Shown: piece by piece, positions 8,417-19,202 of the stretch | How the letters are laid out: each line of letters starts with the position of its first letter | Numbering within the stretch: the stretch's first letter is position 1 | Assembly: GCA_030066085.1 (NCBI GenBank) | Contig: JASJCI010000005.1 | Location: forward strand, 100,479 to 164,478 | DNA: 64,000 bases | DNA from: Gammaproteobacteria bacterium | GTDB taxonomy: Bacteria > Pseudomonadota > Gammaproteobacteria > GCA-001735895 | Reading direction: 5' to 3' | Notes under the pieces: generated by a model | Database searches by the model: none | Seen by the model: the letters and a program-made list of their open reading frames with translations, nothing else | What the model was told of the DNA's origin: nothing | Program-made: the position numbers and the translations under genes

Positions 8417-11400
8417 ATGCCGTTCGCGGAGCCGCAGCTGCGCGCCGAGATTGCCGATCTGCGGCGCCAGCTGGACGAAGCGCAGGCAACGCTGGAGGCC
8501 CGTGACGCCCGTAGCCGTGACCTGTGCCGGCTGTTGCGCCTCGGCCTGTGGGAGTGGGATGAGCGCACGCGCAAGCCGATTTATTACTCCGAGGAAATGG
8601 CTTCTATCTTCGGCATCGAAGCCGACCGCGCGGATGATGCCCTGCAGTCGCTCGAAGATTTCGAGCGCATCGTCCATCCCGACGATCGAGAGTACTACCG
8701 CCAGCAGACCAGCTCGCGGCCGCCGCTGGAACCCGGCGATTCGCACGCGTTCGAGTACCGGATTCTTACCGCCAGGGGCGATGTTCGTCACCTGCGCGAA
8801 GTCGAACAGGGCGTGTTCGACGACGATGGTGAGATGGTAGCAACCTTCGGCGTGGTGCAGGACGTGACCGAGCCGCAGCAAATGCTCGAGGCTCTGCGCC
8901 AGAGCGAAACGCGCTTCGCTACCATGTTCGAGCAACTGCCGCTGGGTGCCCAGGAAGAAGACTACTCCGCGGCCAAGCGCCTGGTCGACAAACTGCGCTA
9001 CAAGGGCGTCGAAGACCTCGAAAGCTACCTGCGTGATAATCCGCAGCTGCTGCGCGACCTTGCGCGCGAGACCTCGATTACCGCGGTCAACGATGCGATG
9101 ATCCAGATGCACCGGGCGCCCTCAAAAGAAGCCTGGCAGACGGTGGAAGAAGATATCGACGCCTGGTGGGATCTCGAATGGGTCGATTTTTATGCCAAGG
9201 AGATTGCGGCACTGGCCAGCGGCCAGCGGTTTTTCGAAACCGAGCGCGTGGATTCACGCTACGACGACAGTTTTTTCATCACGCGTTCCATTTCCACGGT
9301 CGCCAGCGGCTACGAGGATACCTGGGAGCGGGTGATCACGCTTTACGAAGACATTACCCATCGCAAGGAAGCCGAAACCGCGTTGATCGAAGCCAAGGAA
9401 CAGGCCGAAAAAGCCAACGAGGCCAAGTCGGAATTCCTTTCCAGCATGAGCCACGAATTGCGCACGCCGCTGAACGCGATCCTCGGCTTTTCGCAGCTTT
9501 TCAGCTATGACCGGGACCTGTCGCAGGAACACCTGGCCAATGCCAACGAAATCAATCGTGCGGGCAAACACCTGATGTCGCTGATCGACCAGATACTCGA
9601 TCTCGCGCGCATCGAGTCCGGCGAAGTCAATGTTGCGCTGGAACCGGTTTCGCTGCCGCAGGTCCTGGGCGATGCGGTTCATTGGGTAGCGCCGCTGGCG
9701 CAGGAACGCGACATCACTATCGAGTATTCGCCAGACGAGTTCGACAGGCTCAGCGTAATGGCCGACTCGATCCGGTTGAAACAGGTGTTTCTTAACCTGC
9801 TGACCAACGCGGTCAAGTACAATCGCCAACAGGGATCTATCACGGTGCTGTGCGAGCGCGATGACGCGGGTCAACTGCGCATCGGCGTACGCGATACCGG
9901 CAACGGTATTTCGCCGGAACGATTGAAGGAACTGTTTCAACCCTTCAACCGCCTCGGCGCCGAGCACAGCGCGGTGGAGGGCACCGGCATCGGCCTGGTG
10001 ATTACGCGCCAGCTGCTGGATCTCATGCACGGCGACCTTGGCATCGATACCGAGATCGGCGTCGGCAGTACCTTCTGGGTTTCTTTCGAACTTACGGATG
10101 CATCCATCCCGGCAATCGCTGCCGAAACCGAACAGTTGGCGGCGCCGCAAGCGACAGCTCGCGGCAACACCCGCATCCTGGTCGCCGAGGACAACCTGAT
10201 CAACCAGGAACTGATGGCGGCGCAGCTCAATATACTCGGTTATACCGCGGACTACGTCGAGGACGGGGAAACCGCGCTCGAGCGCTGGCGCGAAGGCGAT
10301 TATGCGCTGCTGGTTACCGATATCCGTATGCCGCGCATGAACGGTTACGATCTCGTGCGTGAAATCAGGCTGGCGCAGGTTAGCGGCGAGCCGCGCAAAC
10401 CGATCCTCGCGATAACCGCCAATGCGCTCGAAAACGACGTGCGCAAATGTTACGAGGCAGGTGTCGACGAAGTGATCTCGAAGCCGGTGGAGCTCGATGA
10501 GCTGCGCGCGGCGCTGGGGAAATGGCTGGCGCAGGAAAGCGGGGATGCCATTACCCCGCCGGCTGACAGCATGGACCAGGTGGTCGATCTGCCGCTCGAC
10601 CAGCCCATCGACTTCGAGGTTCTGCAGCAGTCGACCGGCGCCAAGCCCGAGCTGCATCAAAACCTGCTACTCAGATTCCATCATGGCCTGCCGAACGCGA
10701 TGGCGGATATTCAACAGGCTTATGCCTGGAAGAGCGACGAGCAGCTCGTCGAGTATACGCACAAGCTCAAGTCCTCCGCGCGCAGTCTCGGCGCACTCGC
10801 GCTGGCGAGCGCCTGCGAAGACCTGGAACAGGCCGCCAAGAACGCGGACTGGGCGGAAATCGACGAATGCGTCCCGTTTTTCAGGCAGCTGGCCGGTGAC
10901 GTAACGCATTTTCTCGAGGATTATCTCGCCGACGCGCCGCAGCAAGACGCGGGTGAGGCGGGAGCGGAGCTCGAGGTGGAGGATACCACCGCTTTTAACC
11001 TCGAGTTACCCGATGACGACGAAGACATCACCCAGTTCAGCATCAAGCTGCTGGTGGTGGACGACGACTACATCATGCACCGCATCACTACCGTGATGCT
11101 CAACGATCTCGGCATATCCGGTGTGCTCAACGCGATGTCGGGCACGGCTGCGCTCGACATGCTCAGCGAAAATCGTGACCAGGTCGACGTGATCATCTGC
11201 GACCTGAACATGCCGGGCATGGATGGTGTCGAACTGATCCGGCACCTGGCGGCACAGAAGTTTTCCGGTTCGATCATCCTGACCAGCGGCGAGGATTTAC
11301 GGATACTCAAGACAGTGGAAAAGCTGGCCATCGAACACGACCTGCACGTGCTGGGGGTGCTCGAAAAACCGGCTACGCCGGCACGTCTCAGCGAACTGCT

Positions 11401-12238
11401 CGATCAGCTCGACCAGATTCGCTCCGAGGGCACGATGATGCTGGTGGATGCTTTCACCCGCGACGACCTGGCGCGGGCGATTGCCGACAAGCAGATCGAT
11501 ACCTATTTCCAGCCCAAGGTCGACATCGCCAGTGGCCGGGTAATCGGGGCCGAGGCGCTGGCGCGCTGGAACCATCCGGCGATGGGCCTGATCAGGCCCG
11601 ACTCGTTTATTGGCATGGCCGAGGAGCAGGGCCTCATCAGCGATTTGACCGATGCGGTTTGCCGTCGCGCGCTGGGGTATGCCGGCGAGCTCAAGACGCT
11701 CGGCCACGATCTCGGTATCGCGATCAACATTTCAGTGGATTCCCTGACCAACCTCGAGTGGCCGGATCACGTGTCCGGCCTGCTCGAGCAGGCCGGGCTC
11801 GAAGCATCCGGGGTTTCGTTCGAGATAACCGAGAGTCGTTTGATGGAGCACTTGTCGGTGGCGCTGGATATACTGAGCCGACTGTCGCTGAAGCGCTTCA
11901 ACCTGTCGATCGACGATTTCGGTACCGGCTACTCGTCGCTCGAGCAGCTGCAGCGCATTCCGTTCTCCGAGTTCAAGATCGACCGCGCCTTCGTCCACGG
12001 CGCGTCGCGCGACGATGCGGCGCGCGCCATCCTCGAATCCAGCGTGCTGCTGGCGAAAAAACTCGACATGACCGTGGTTGCCGAGGGCGTCGAGGACGAA
12101 GCGGACTGGAATCTCGTCGCCGAACTGGGTTGTGACCAGGTGCAGGGTTATTACATCGCTCGCCCGCTGCCGTTCGAGCATTTCGTCAATTGGCTCGACA
12201 GCGGCGAAATCGACAAAATCCTCCTCAAGCGGGCTTGA
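8417..12238 (+). CDS. Hybrid sensor histidine kinase with two receivers, Hpt and C-terminal EAL phosphodiesterase domain
   Basis: This 1273-residue protein fuses a phosphorelay to a c-di-GMP phosphodiesterase. In order it has a PAS sensor near residues 45-155 and a HisKA domain with H346 in SSMSHELRTPLN. The HATPase region carries the N-box RLKQVFLNLLTNAVKYN. Receiver 1 has D635 in TDIRMPRMNG, the Hpt domain has H782 in YTHKLKSSARSLGA, and receiver 2 has D929 in ICDLNMPGMDG. The EAL domain has E1046 in AEALARW, FEITESRL, DDFGTGYSSLEQL, KIDRAFV and VVAEGVED, so the catalytic residues look intact. No transmembrane helix is evident, so it is probably cytoplasmic. The ATG at 8417 precedes a coiled-coil-like stretch; a TTG at 8387 with GAGAAG upstream is an alternative. 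It could tune c-di-GMP for motility or adhesion; the signal sensed is unknown. Confidence 0.9.
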   Translation: MPFAEPQLRAEIADLRRQLDEAQATLEARDARSRDLCRLLRLGLWEWDERTRKPIYYSEEMASIFGIEADRADDALQSLEDFERIVHPDDREYYRQQTSSRPPLEPGDSHAFEYRILTARGDVRHLREVEQGVFDDDGEMVATFGVVQDVTEPQQMLEALRQSETRFATMFEQLPLGAQEEDYSAAKRLVDKLRYKGVEDLESYLRDNPQLLRDLARETSITAVNDAMIQMHRAPSKEAWQTVEEDIDAWWDLEWVDFYAKEIAALASGQRFFETERVDSRYDDSFFITRSISTVASGYEDTWERVITLYEDITHRKEAETALIEAKEQAEKANEAKSEFLSSMSHELRTPLNAILGFSQLFSYDRDLSQEHLANANEINRAGKHLMSLIDQILDLARIESGEVNVALEPVSLPQVLGDAVHWVAPLAQERDITIEYSPDEFDRLSVMADSIRLKQVFLNLLTNAVKYNRQQGSITVLCERDDAGQLRIGVRDTGNGISPERLKELFQPFNRLGAEHSAVEGTGIGLVITRQLLDLMHGDLGIDTEIGVGSTFWVSFELTDASIPAIAAETEQLAAPQATARGNTRILVAEDNLINQELMAAQLNILGYTADYVEDGETALERWREGDYALLVTDIRMPRMNGYDLVREIRLAQVSGEPRKPILAITANALENDVRKCYEAGVDEVISKPVELDELRAALGKWLAQESGDAITPPADSMDQVVDLPLDQPIDFEVLQQSTGAKPELHQNLLLRFHHGLPNAMADIQQAYAWKSDEQLVEYTHKLKSSARSLGALALASACEDLEQAAKNADWAEIDECVPFFRQLAGDVTHFLEDYLADAPQQDAGEAGAELEVEDTTAFNLELPDDDEDITQFSIKLLVVDDDYIMHRITTVMLNDLGISGVLNAMSGTAALDMLSENRDQVDVIICDLNMPGMDGVELIRHLAAQKFSGSIILTSGEDLRILKTVEKLAIEHDLHVLGVLEKPATPARLSELLDQLDQIRSEGTMMLVDAFTRDDLARAIADKQIDTYFQPKVDIASGRVIGAEALARWNHPAMGLIRPDSFIGMAEEQGLISDLTDAVCRRALGYAGELKTLGHDLGIAINISVDSLTNLEWPDHVSGLLEQAGLEASGVSFEITESRLMEHLSVALDILSRLSLKRFNLSIDDFGTGYSSLEQLQRIPFSEFKIDRAFVHGASRDDAARAILESSVLLAKKLDMTVVAEGVEDEADWNLVAELGCDQVQGYYIARPLPFEHFVNWLDSGEIDKILLKRA

Positions 12239-12262
12239 AAAGTCGACAGGTAATCCTACCTT
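12234..12262 (+). promoter_or_regulatory. Candidate sigma-32 (heat-shock) promoter of the hsp20 gene
   Basis: CTTGAAA at 12234-12240 is a perfect sigma-32 -35 element and overlaps the stop codon of the kinase gene. Fourteen nucleotides later CCTACCTT (12255-12262) is only a partial match to the CCCCATNT -10 element. Position upstream of a small heat-shock protein gene supports the call. Confidence 0.5.
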
Positions 12263-12271
12263 GGGAGTCGT

Positions 12272-12333
12272 GTCGCCAGGTCTCTCAGCAGAGTGGCGGC
12301 GCTTCAACCAATTGCTCAATAGGAGAATTTGTT
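12272..12333 (+). promoter_or_regulatory. ROSE-like RNA thermometer in the hsp20 leader
   Basis: Two hairpins can be drawn by eye. The first runs 12272-12300: GTCGCCA pairs with TGGCGGC (one G-U) and CTCT pairs with AGAG around a CAGC loop. The second runs 12310-12329: AATT-G-CTC pairs with GAGAATT around the loop AATAG, leaving a single bulged G at 12314. It buries the AGGAGA Shine-Dalgarno sequence. The TTGCT in the 5' arm matches the UYGCU motif of ROSE elements, where the G opposite the Shine-Dalgarno sequence makes the helix heat-labile. Folding energy was not computed. Confidence 0.65.
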
Positions 12334-12798
12334 ATGACTACCATCGATTTATCACCCCTGTACCGCAGCACCGTCGGTTTCGACCGCATGGCCTCCCTGC
12401 TCGACAGCGCAATGCGCTCGGACAAGGCCGCCAGCGGCTTTCCGCCCTACGATATCGAGGCCACCGGTGAAGACCGCTACGCGATCACGCTGGCCGTTGC
12501 CGGCTTCGAGGAGAGCGAGCTCGATATCCAGGTCGAAAAGGGCGTCCTGCGCGTACGCGGCAAGAAAGCAGAAGATGGCGTGGAGAAGTCCTATCTCTAT
12601 CGCGGCATCGCCAACCGCAGCTTCGAGCGCAAGTTCAACCTGGCCGACTACATCGAGGTCAGCGGCGCCGAGCTGAAAAACGGACTGCTGGTCATTCGCC
12701 TGGTGAAGGAAATCCCTGAGGCGATGAAACCGCGCAGCATCGCGATCGCCAGCGACAGCGCCACGCTCGAGCACAAGGACGGCGAAAAAGCCGCCTGA
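12334..12798 (+). CDS. Small heat-shock protein, Hsp20/IbpA family
   Basis: This 154-residue alpha-crystallin-domain chaperone binds unfolding proteins in the cytoplasm and passes them to ClpB/DnaK. The family signature is seen in PPYDIEATGEDRYAITLAVA, the VRGKK strand, SYLYRGIANRSFERKFNL and the A-x-x-K-N-G-L-L motif (AELKNGLLVI). The ATG at 12334 was chosen because AGGAGA lies 8 nt upstream; a longer in-frame start at 12190 would lie inside the kinase gene. Both a sigma-32-like -35 box and a thermometer-like leader precede it, so heat control at two levels is likely. It appears monocistronic, followed by a strong terminator. IbpA is the closest named relative by general pattern, but orthology is not proven. 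Confidence 0.93.
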   Translation: MTTIDLSPLYRSTVGFDRMASLLDSAMRSDKAASGFPPYDIEATGEDRYAITLAVAGFEESELDIQVEKGVLRVRGKKAEDGVEKSYLYRGIANRSFERKFNLADYIEVSGAELKNGLLVIRLVKEIPEAMKPRSIAIASDSATLEHKDGEKAA

Positions 12799-12814
12799 TC
12801 CGGGTGCAACGAGA

Positions 12815-12846
12815 GCCGCGGCCGGTTTACCGGCCGCGGCTTTTTT
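12815..12846 (+). terminator. Rho-independent terminator after hsp20
   Basis: A perfect 11-bp stem (12815-12825 with 12830-12840, GCCGCGGCCGG and its complement) closes a TTTA loop and is followed by six Ts. It lies 17 nt after the hsp20 stop codon. Confidence 0.95.
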
Positions 12847-12978
12847 GTGCCCGTGATTGGTGGTCGAGACGCCCGGGCTCGACTGCCGGCGCTGCTGCGG
12901 GGGTCAGCGCAGGGCGGAAACGGGTGCGGGTAGAGGGCTGCGGTCGATCGTGCCAGCCACCCGGGCCCGCTCGAGAGT

Positions 12979-13065
12979 TGGTACCGGAGGGGGGACTCGA
13001 ACCCCCAAGGTGTTACCACCAGCGGATTTTGAATCCGCCGCGTCTACCAGTTCCGCCACCCCGGC
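12979..13065 (-). tRNA. tRNA-Leu (anticodon CAA)
   Basis: The minus strand from 13065 to 12979 folds as an 87-nt class II tRNA with encoded CCA. The acceptor stem GCCGGGG pairs with CTCCGGT (two G-U pairs). The anticodon stem GCGGA/TCCGC encloses the loop TTCAAAA, giving anticodon CAA. A long variable arm, a T-loop GTTCGAGTC and a leucine-like D-arm (TGGTAGACGC) are all present. It reads leucine UUG codons. It is transcribed against both neighbours. Confidence 0.95.
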
Positions 13066-13142
13066 AATGAGGGCGGGATTCTAATCCAAAAGCCGCGCCA
13101 GTGGTAGTTGCGCTCGAACGGCGCCAAATCAGGCCGCGGCTA

Positions 13143-13169
13143 TTGCGGCGGCGCGATTAACGCTATCAT
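13143..13169 (+). promoter_or_regulatory. Weak candidate promoter for queA-tgt
   Basis: TATCAT (13164-13169) is a fair -10 box about 26 bp before the queA start. The best -35 match is TTGCGG (13143-13148) at a short 15-bp spacing. Support is limited to position and the -10 hexamer. Confidence 0.3.
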
Positions 13170-13195
13170 ACGCCGTCTTTTCGAGCGACCCGACC

Positions 13196-15336
<2,141 letters not shown>

Positions 15337-15549
15337 GGCGGACTGGCGCGCCGCCTGCCGGGGATTCCCGGTGTTTGCGTTTTCCGACTGGCCGCAGGGC
15401 TTGTCGGCAGCCGAAATCGAAGGAACAAAATCCCGTCGCGAGCGTCCATAGGTCATGCACAAAAGACTGACAGCAGATGCCCGCGTGAGCAGACGGAATT
15501 CATCCTCCGCGCCGCGGGGCAAAGGATACTGGTGAAAAACCCGGGCTAG

Positions 15550-15558
15550 TGCCATAAT
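15550..15558 (+). promoter_or_regulatory. Extended -10 promoter candidate for yajC-secDF
   Basis: TGC followed by CATAAT (15553-15558) forms an extended -10 element about 57 bp upstream of the yajC start. No strong -35 is present at 17 bp. The 278-bp gap between tgt and yajC contains no other recognisable feature. Confidence 0.4.
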
Positions 15559-15614
15559 ACGCGCCGCTCCGGGACCGGCTCCCGGGGTAATCCGGCAAAC
15601 CAAAGGTTTTTAAC

Positions 15615-15944
15615 ATGAGCTTCTTTATCAGTGATGCACTGGCCCAGGGCGCCGAGGGCCAGGCGGGTGGCGGTTTCGAGATGATCATTCCGCTGCTGTT
15701 GATGTTCGCGATCTTCTACTTCCTGTTGATTCGCCCGCAGCAGAAAAAGGCCAAGGAACACAGGAACATGGTCGAGGCCCTCAGCAAGGGGGACGAAATC
15801 ATTACCAACGGTGGACTGGTCGGCAAGATCATCGAGGTCGACGAAAGTTTCCTCACCTGCAAGATCGCCGACAATGTCGAGGTCAAGGTTCAGCGCCACG
15901 CCATCATGTCGGTGCTGCCCAAGGGTACGATCAAGAATATCTAG
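15615..15944 (+). CDS. yajC: Preprotein translocase accessory subunit YajC
   Basis: This 109-residue inner-membrane protein forms a subcomplex with SecD and SecF. A single transmembrane helix (IIPLLLMFAIFYFLLIRP) is followed by the typical charged stretch PQQKKAKEH and the small soluble domain with LSKGDEIITNGGLVGKI. Length and sequence order match YajC proteins. It lies 6 nt upstream of secD and starts at an ATG with a weak upstream ribosome-binding site. Confidence 0.97.
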   Translation: MSFFISDALAQGAEGQAGGGFEMIIPLLLMFAIFYFLLIRPQQKKAKEHRNMVEALSKGDEIITNGGLVGKIIEVDESFLTCKIADNVEVKVQRHAIMSVLPKGTIKNI

Positions 15945-15950
15945 ACGCAG

Positions 15951-17819
15951 ATGGTCAATCGCTACGCTCCGTGGAGATATTTTCTCCTCGTCCTGATCGT
16001 CGTGGTCGGGGCGGTCTACGCTCTTCCCAATCTGTACGGCGAAGATCCGGCGGTGCAGATATCGCATCGCGTCAACCTGATCGACGAAGCCGAGCTCAGC
16101 CTGGTGCAGAGCCTGATCGACAGCGAGAACATCGACTACCGCTCGATCGAACTGGAAGGCAACAATATCCTGCTGCGCTTCGACTCGGAAGAAGGCCAGT
16201 TGCGCGCGGCCGGCGACATCCGGGCCCTGATGGAGGCCACGGACAGCCGGTACACGGTTGCGCTGAATCTTGCCCCGGCGACGCCGGAATGGCTGGCGGC
16301 AATGAATGCGCTGCCGATGTACCTGGGGCTCGACCTGCGCGGCGGCGTGCACTTCCTGATGGAAGTCGACATGGAATCGGCGATCGAGAAGTCGCTGCAG
16401 CGCACCGCCAACGAGCTGCGCAGCTTTCTGCGCGAGGAAAAACAGCGCTATCGCGCGGTCCAGTCGGATAGCGACAGGATCGCGATCCGCTTTACCGACG
16501 CGGCCGCGCGGGACGCGGCGAGGCTGGTGCTGGAGGAAGAGTATCGCGACTATGTCTTCACCGATCGGGAGGACGGCCGCAGCTGGTTCATCGACGTCAG
16601 TTACAACGAGACCACGCTCGACGAGGAGCGCCGCGCAGCGGTGGAACAGAACATTTCGACCCTGAAGAACCGGGTCAACGAACTCGGGGTGGCGGAACCC
16701 GTTATCCAGCGCCAGGGTGACAGCCGGGTCGTGGTCCAGTTGCCCGGCGTGCAGGATACGGTGCGCGCGAAGGAGATTCTCGGCGCCACGGCAACCCTCG
16801 AGTTTCGCCTGGTGCACGGCAGTTTCACCGACTGGAGCGCCGCGCAGGCGACCGGCAAGGCACCGATCGGCGCGCGCCTTTACACCCAGAGCAACGGCGA
16901 CCCGGTGCTGCTCAAGCGCAGCGTGATCGCCACCGGCGACCAGGTAGTGGGCGCCGCGTCGGGGATCGATCAGCAGTCCGGCACGCCGGACGTGACGATA
17001 ACGATGAACGCCAAGGGCGCGGACCGCATGGCCGAGATCACGCGCGACAACATCGGCAAGCCGATGGCCGTGGTCTTCATCGAGGACAAGTTCGAGTTCG
17101 AGGAAATCGATGGCGAGCTCAGGCCGAAGCGGCGCACCGATACCGAGGTCATCAACGTCGCCACCATTCGCGATCAGCTCAGCAAGCGTTTCCACATTAC
17201 CGGTCTCGACAGCACGCGCGAGGCGCGCGACCTGGCGCTGCTGCTGCGCGCGGGCGCGCTGCGGGCGCCGATGGTCATCATCGAGGAGCGTACGGTCGGC
17301 CCGAGCCTCGGCCAGGAAAACATCGACCGCGGCTTCATGTCGGTCATGGTCGGATTTGCGCTGGTGCTGGTTTTCATGGCCGTGTACTACAAGGTGTTCG
17401 GCCTGGTGGCAAACCTGGCGCTGGCGTTGAACCTGGTGCTGATGGTGGCGGTACTGTCGCTGTTCCAGGCGACGCTGACGCTGCCGGGTATTGCCGGTAT
17501 CGTACTGACCGTTGGCATGGCGGTCGACGCCAACGTACTGATATTCGAGCGAATACGCGAGGAGATCCGGCTCGGCAACACGCCACAGGCGGCGATTTTT
17601 GCCGGCTACGAAAAAGCCTTCGGCACCATTGCCGATGCCAACATCACGACTTTTATCGCCGCGATCGTACTCTTCGGTTTCGGTACCGGCCCGATCCAGG
17701 GCTTTGCCGTCACCCTGATGATCGGTATCGCGTCGTCGATGTTCACCGCGATTTTCGGTACCCGCGCCGTGATCAACCTGATCTACGGGCGCAAACAGGT
17801 AACCCGGCTGGCGATCTGA
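15951..17819 (+). CDS. secD: Protein translocase subunit SecD
   Basis: This 622-residue inner-membrane RND-family protein uses the proton gradient with SecF to complete protein export through SecYEG. An N-terminal membrane helix (YFLLVLIVVVGAVYALPNLY) is followed by the motif LGLDLRGGVHF, the periplasmic P1 region and five C-terminal helices. The last region includes the conserved GIVLTVGMAVDANVLIFERI with its functional Asp and Arg. The full length is present and the stop is 1 nt before secF. Confidence 0.97.
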   Translation: MVNRYAPWRYFLLVLIVVVGAVYALPNLYGEDPAVQISHRVNLIDEAELSLVQSLIDSENIDYRSIELEGNNILLRFDSEEGQLRAAGDIRALMEATDSRYTVALNLAPATPEWLAAMNALPMYLGLDLRGGVHFLMEVDMESAIEKSLQRTANELRSFLREEKQRYRAVQSDSDRIAIRFTDAAARDAARLVLEEEYRDYVFTDREDGRSWFIDVSYNETTLDEERRAAVEQNISTLKNRVNELGVAEPVIQRQGDSRVVVQLPGVQDTVRAKEILGATATLEFRLVHGSFTDWSAAQATGKAPIGARLYTQSNGDPVLLKRSVIATGDQVVGAASGIDQQSGTPDVTITMNAKGADRMAEITRDNIGKPMAVVFIEDKFEFEEIDGELRPKRRTDTEVINVATIRDQLSKRFHITGLDSTREARDLALLLRAGALRAPMVIIEERTVGPSLGQENIDRGFMSVMVGFALVLVFMAVYYKVFGLVANLALALNLVLMVAVLSLFQATLTLPGIAGIVLTVGMAVDANVLIFERIREEIRLGNTPQAAIFAGYEKAFGTIADANITTFIAAIVLFGFGTGPIQGFAVTLMIGIASSMFTAIFGTRAVINLIYGRKQVTRLAI

Positions 17820-17820
17820 C

Positions 17821-18753
17821 ATGGCGAAGCAACTGATTACCAATTTCGATTTCATGCGCCTGCGCCGCGCGGCGGTGATCCTGTCGGCGATCCTGCTGAC
17901 CGTTTCGATCGGCAGCCTGGCGACGCTCAAGCTCAATGTCGGCATCGATTTCACCGGTGGCACCATCATCGAGGTCGGCTACGAGCAGGCGGTGGAGCTG
18001 CAGCCGATTCGCGAGCTGCTGCAGGACAACGGTTACGACGACACCATCGTGCAGCACTTCGGCAGCGCCAGCGAGGTACTGATCCGGCTGGTACCGGATC
18101 CCGAGAAGGACAAGGCCGAGGTCAGCTCCGAAATCATCAGGCTGCTGCGTGCCAACAGCGACGGCAGGGTAGAGGATCGGCGCGTGGAGTTCGTCGGGCC
18201 GCAGGTGGGCGAGGAATTGACCGAGGATGGCGGTCTCGCGGTGCTGTACGCGCTGATAGCGATACTCGTGTATGTTGCTTTTCGCTTCGAGTATCGTTTT
18301 TCGCTGGGCGCGGTCGCGGCGTTGATACACGACGTGCTGATTACGCTCGGTATCTTTTCCCTGTTTCGCCTCGATTTCGATCTCAGCGTGCTCGCCGCGC
18401 TGCTCGCGGTTATCGGTTATTCGCTCAACGACACCATCGTCGTGTTCGACCGCGTGCGTGAGAATTTCCGCAAGCTGCGCAAGAAAACGACCATCGAAAC
18501 CGTCAACTATTCGGTCAACCAGACCATTTCGCGGACCTTGATGACATCGTTTACGACCCTGCTGGTGCTGCTGTCGCTGTTCTTCCTCGGTGGCGAGGTT
18601 ATCCACGCGTTTGCACTGGCGTTGATCATCGGGGTCGTGGTCGGCACCTACTCGTCAATTTACGTCGCCACCACCACGGCACTGGCGCTCGGCATCAGTC
18701 GCAGCGACCTGCTGCTGCCGGAAAAGGAAGGCGAAGACCCGGCGCGACCCTGA
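17821..18753 (+). CDS. secF: Protein translocase subunit SecF
   Basis: This 310-residue partner of SecD has six expected membrane helices, the periplasmic-entry motif NVGIDFTGGTIIEV and the conserved GYSLNDTIVVFDRVRENF segment. It follows secD by a single nucleotide, so the pair is co-transcribed and probably translationally coupled. The length is typical of separate (non-fused) SecF. Confidence 0.97.
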   Translation: MAKQLITNFDFMRLRRAAVILSAILLTVSIGSLATLKLNVGIDFTGGTIIEVGYEQAVELQPIRELLQDNGYDDTIVQHFGSASEVLIRLVPDPEKDKAEVSSEIIRLLRANSDGRVEDRRVEFVGPQVGEELTEDGGLAVLYALIAILVYVAFRFEYRFSLGAVAALIHDVLITLGIFSLFRLDFDLSVLAALLAVIGYSLNDTIVVFDRVRENFRKLRKKTTIETVNYSVNQTISRTLMTSFTTLLVLLSLFFLGGEVIHAFALALIIGVVVGTYSSIYVATTTALALGISRSDLLLPEKEGEDPARP

Positions 18754-18780
18754 CGGGACCCGCTGCAAAAGGAGGAGAAA

Positions 18781-19026
18781 ATGCATATCGATCCGGAACT
18801 GGTCGACGAACTGGCGCTGCTGCGTCGTTTTGCAATGGGTGGTCCCGTGGCGATGGACGTGCATGACAATCCCGATCCGGCGGTTGTCGCCGCGGCCGGC
18901 CGCATGCACCAGAAAGGCCTGATCACCGAGCCCGAGGGTGGTCAGCTGACCGATAGCGGGCGCGAGGCCATCGAGCACATGGAGCGCCTGTTCAACCTGC
19001 TCGATCCGCCACTCGAACCTATCTAG
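18781..19026 (+). CDS. Small conserved protein, TIGR02647-like
   Basis: This 81-residue acidic protein resembles the TIGR02647 family of uncharacterised gammaproteobacterial proteins: [14 protein letters not shown] at the start, [20 protein letters not shown] in the middle and the ending [15 protein letters not shown]. The C-terminal half has the shape of a winged-helix-like 'LTDxG' segment. A strong AGGAGG-type Shine-Dalgarno sequence lies just upstream of the ATG. It is 27 nt behind secF and may be its last cistron. The function is unknown; the family match is from memory. Confidence 0.75.
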   Translation: MHIDPELVDELALLRRFAMGGPVAMDVHDNPDPAVVAAAGRMHQKGLITEPEGGQLTDSGREAIEHMERLFNLLDPPLEPI

Positions 19027-19056
19027 ACCGCTCCCCGCCGCCGCAAACCATAAACC

Positions 19057-19099
19057 GGGGACGTACCCCGTTTAATTCAATTAAACGGGGTACGTCCCC
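19057..19099. repeat. Perfect 21-bp palindrome, REP-like element
   Basis: Two perfectly complementary 21-nt arms (19057-19077 and 19079-19099) are separated by a single C. The arms end in GGGGACGTACCCC, itself nearly palindromic, and are followed by two copies of CTGATTTC (19099-19114). It lies between the secF/TIGR02647 genes and the flagellar operon. The GGGGACGTACCCCGTTT type of sequence resembles REP palindromes associated with RAYT transposases. No T-run follows it, so a plain terminator is less likely. Confidence 0.6.
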
Positions 19100-19149
19100 T
19101 GATTTCCTGATTTCTTCCGGTTTGCCTGGTATCGGGTCATCGGGCTTTC

Positions 19150-19165
19150 TGGCACGGTATCTGCA
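19150..19165 (+). promoter_or_regulatory. Sigma-54 promoter of the flgGHIJKL operon
   Basis: TGGCACGGTATCTGCA has the invariant GG (19151-19152) and GC (19163-19164) separated by 10 nt, with a consensus TGGCAC -24 box. It lies about 38 bp before the flgG start. FleQ is the likely activator in this type of flagellar hierarchy. Confidence 0.85.
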
Positions 19166-19202
19166 TAGTTCTCCATCAGCAGTAATCGATGGAGATAACA
19201 GC

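Noticed and set aside
15546..17969. 807-codon open frame on the minus strand opposite yajC-secD
   Set aside because: It is a shadow frame of GC-rich secD; composition is His/Arg/Gln-rich with no family motif, and the opposite-strand SecD is certain. The same applies to the long frames opposite flhB-flhA (47187-49553) and opposite the flavoenzymes (4384-5619).
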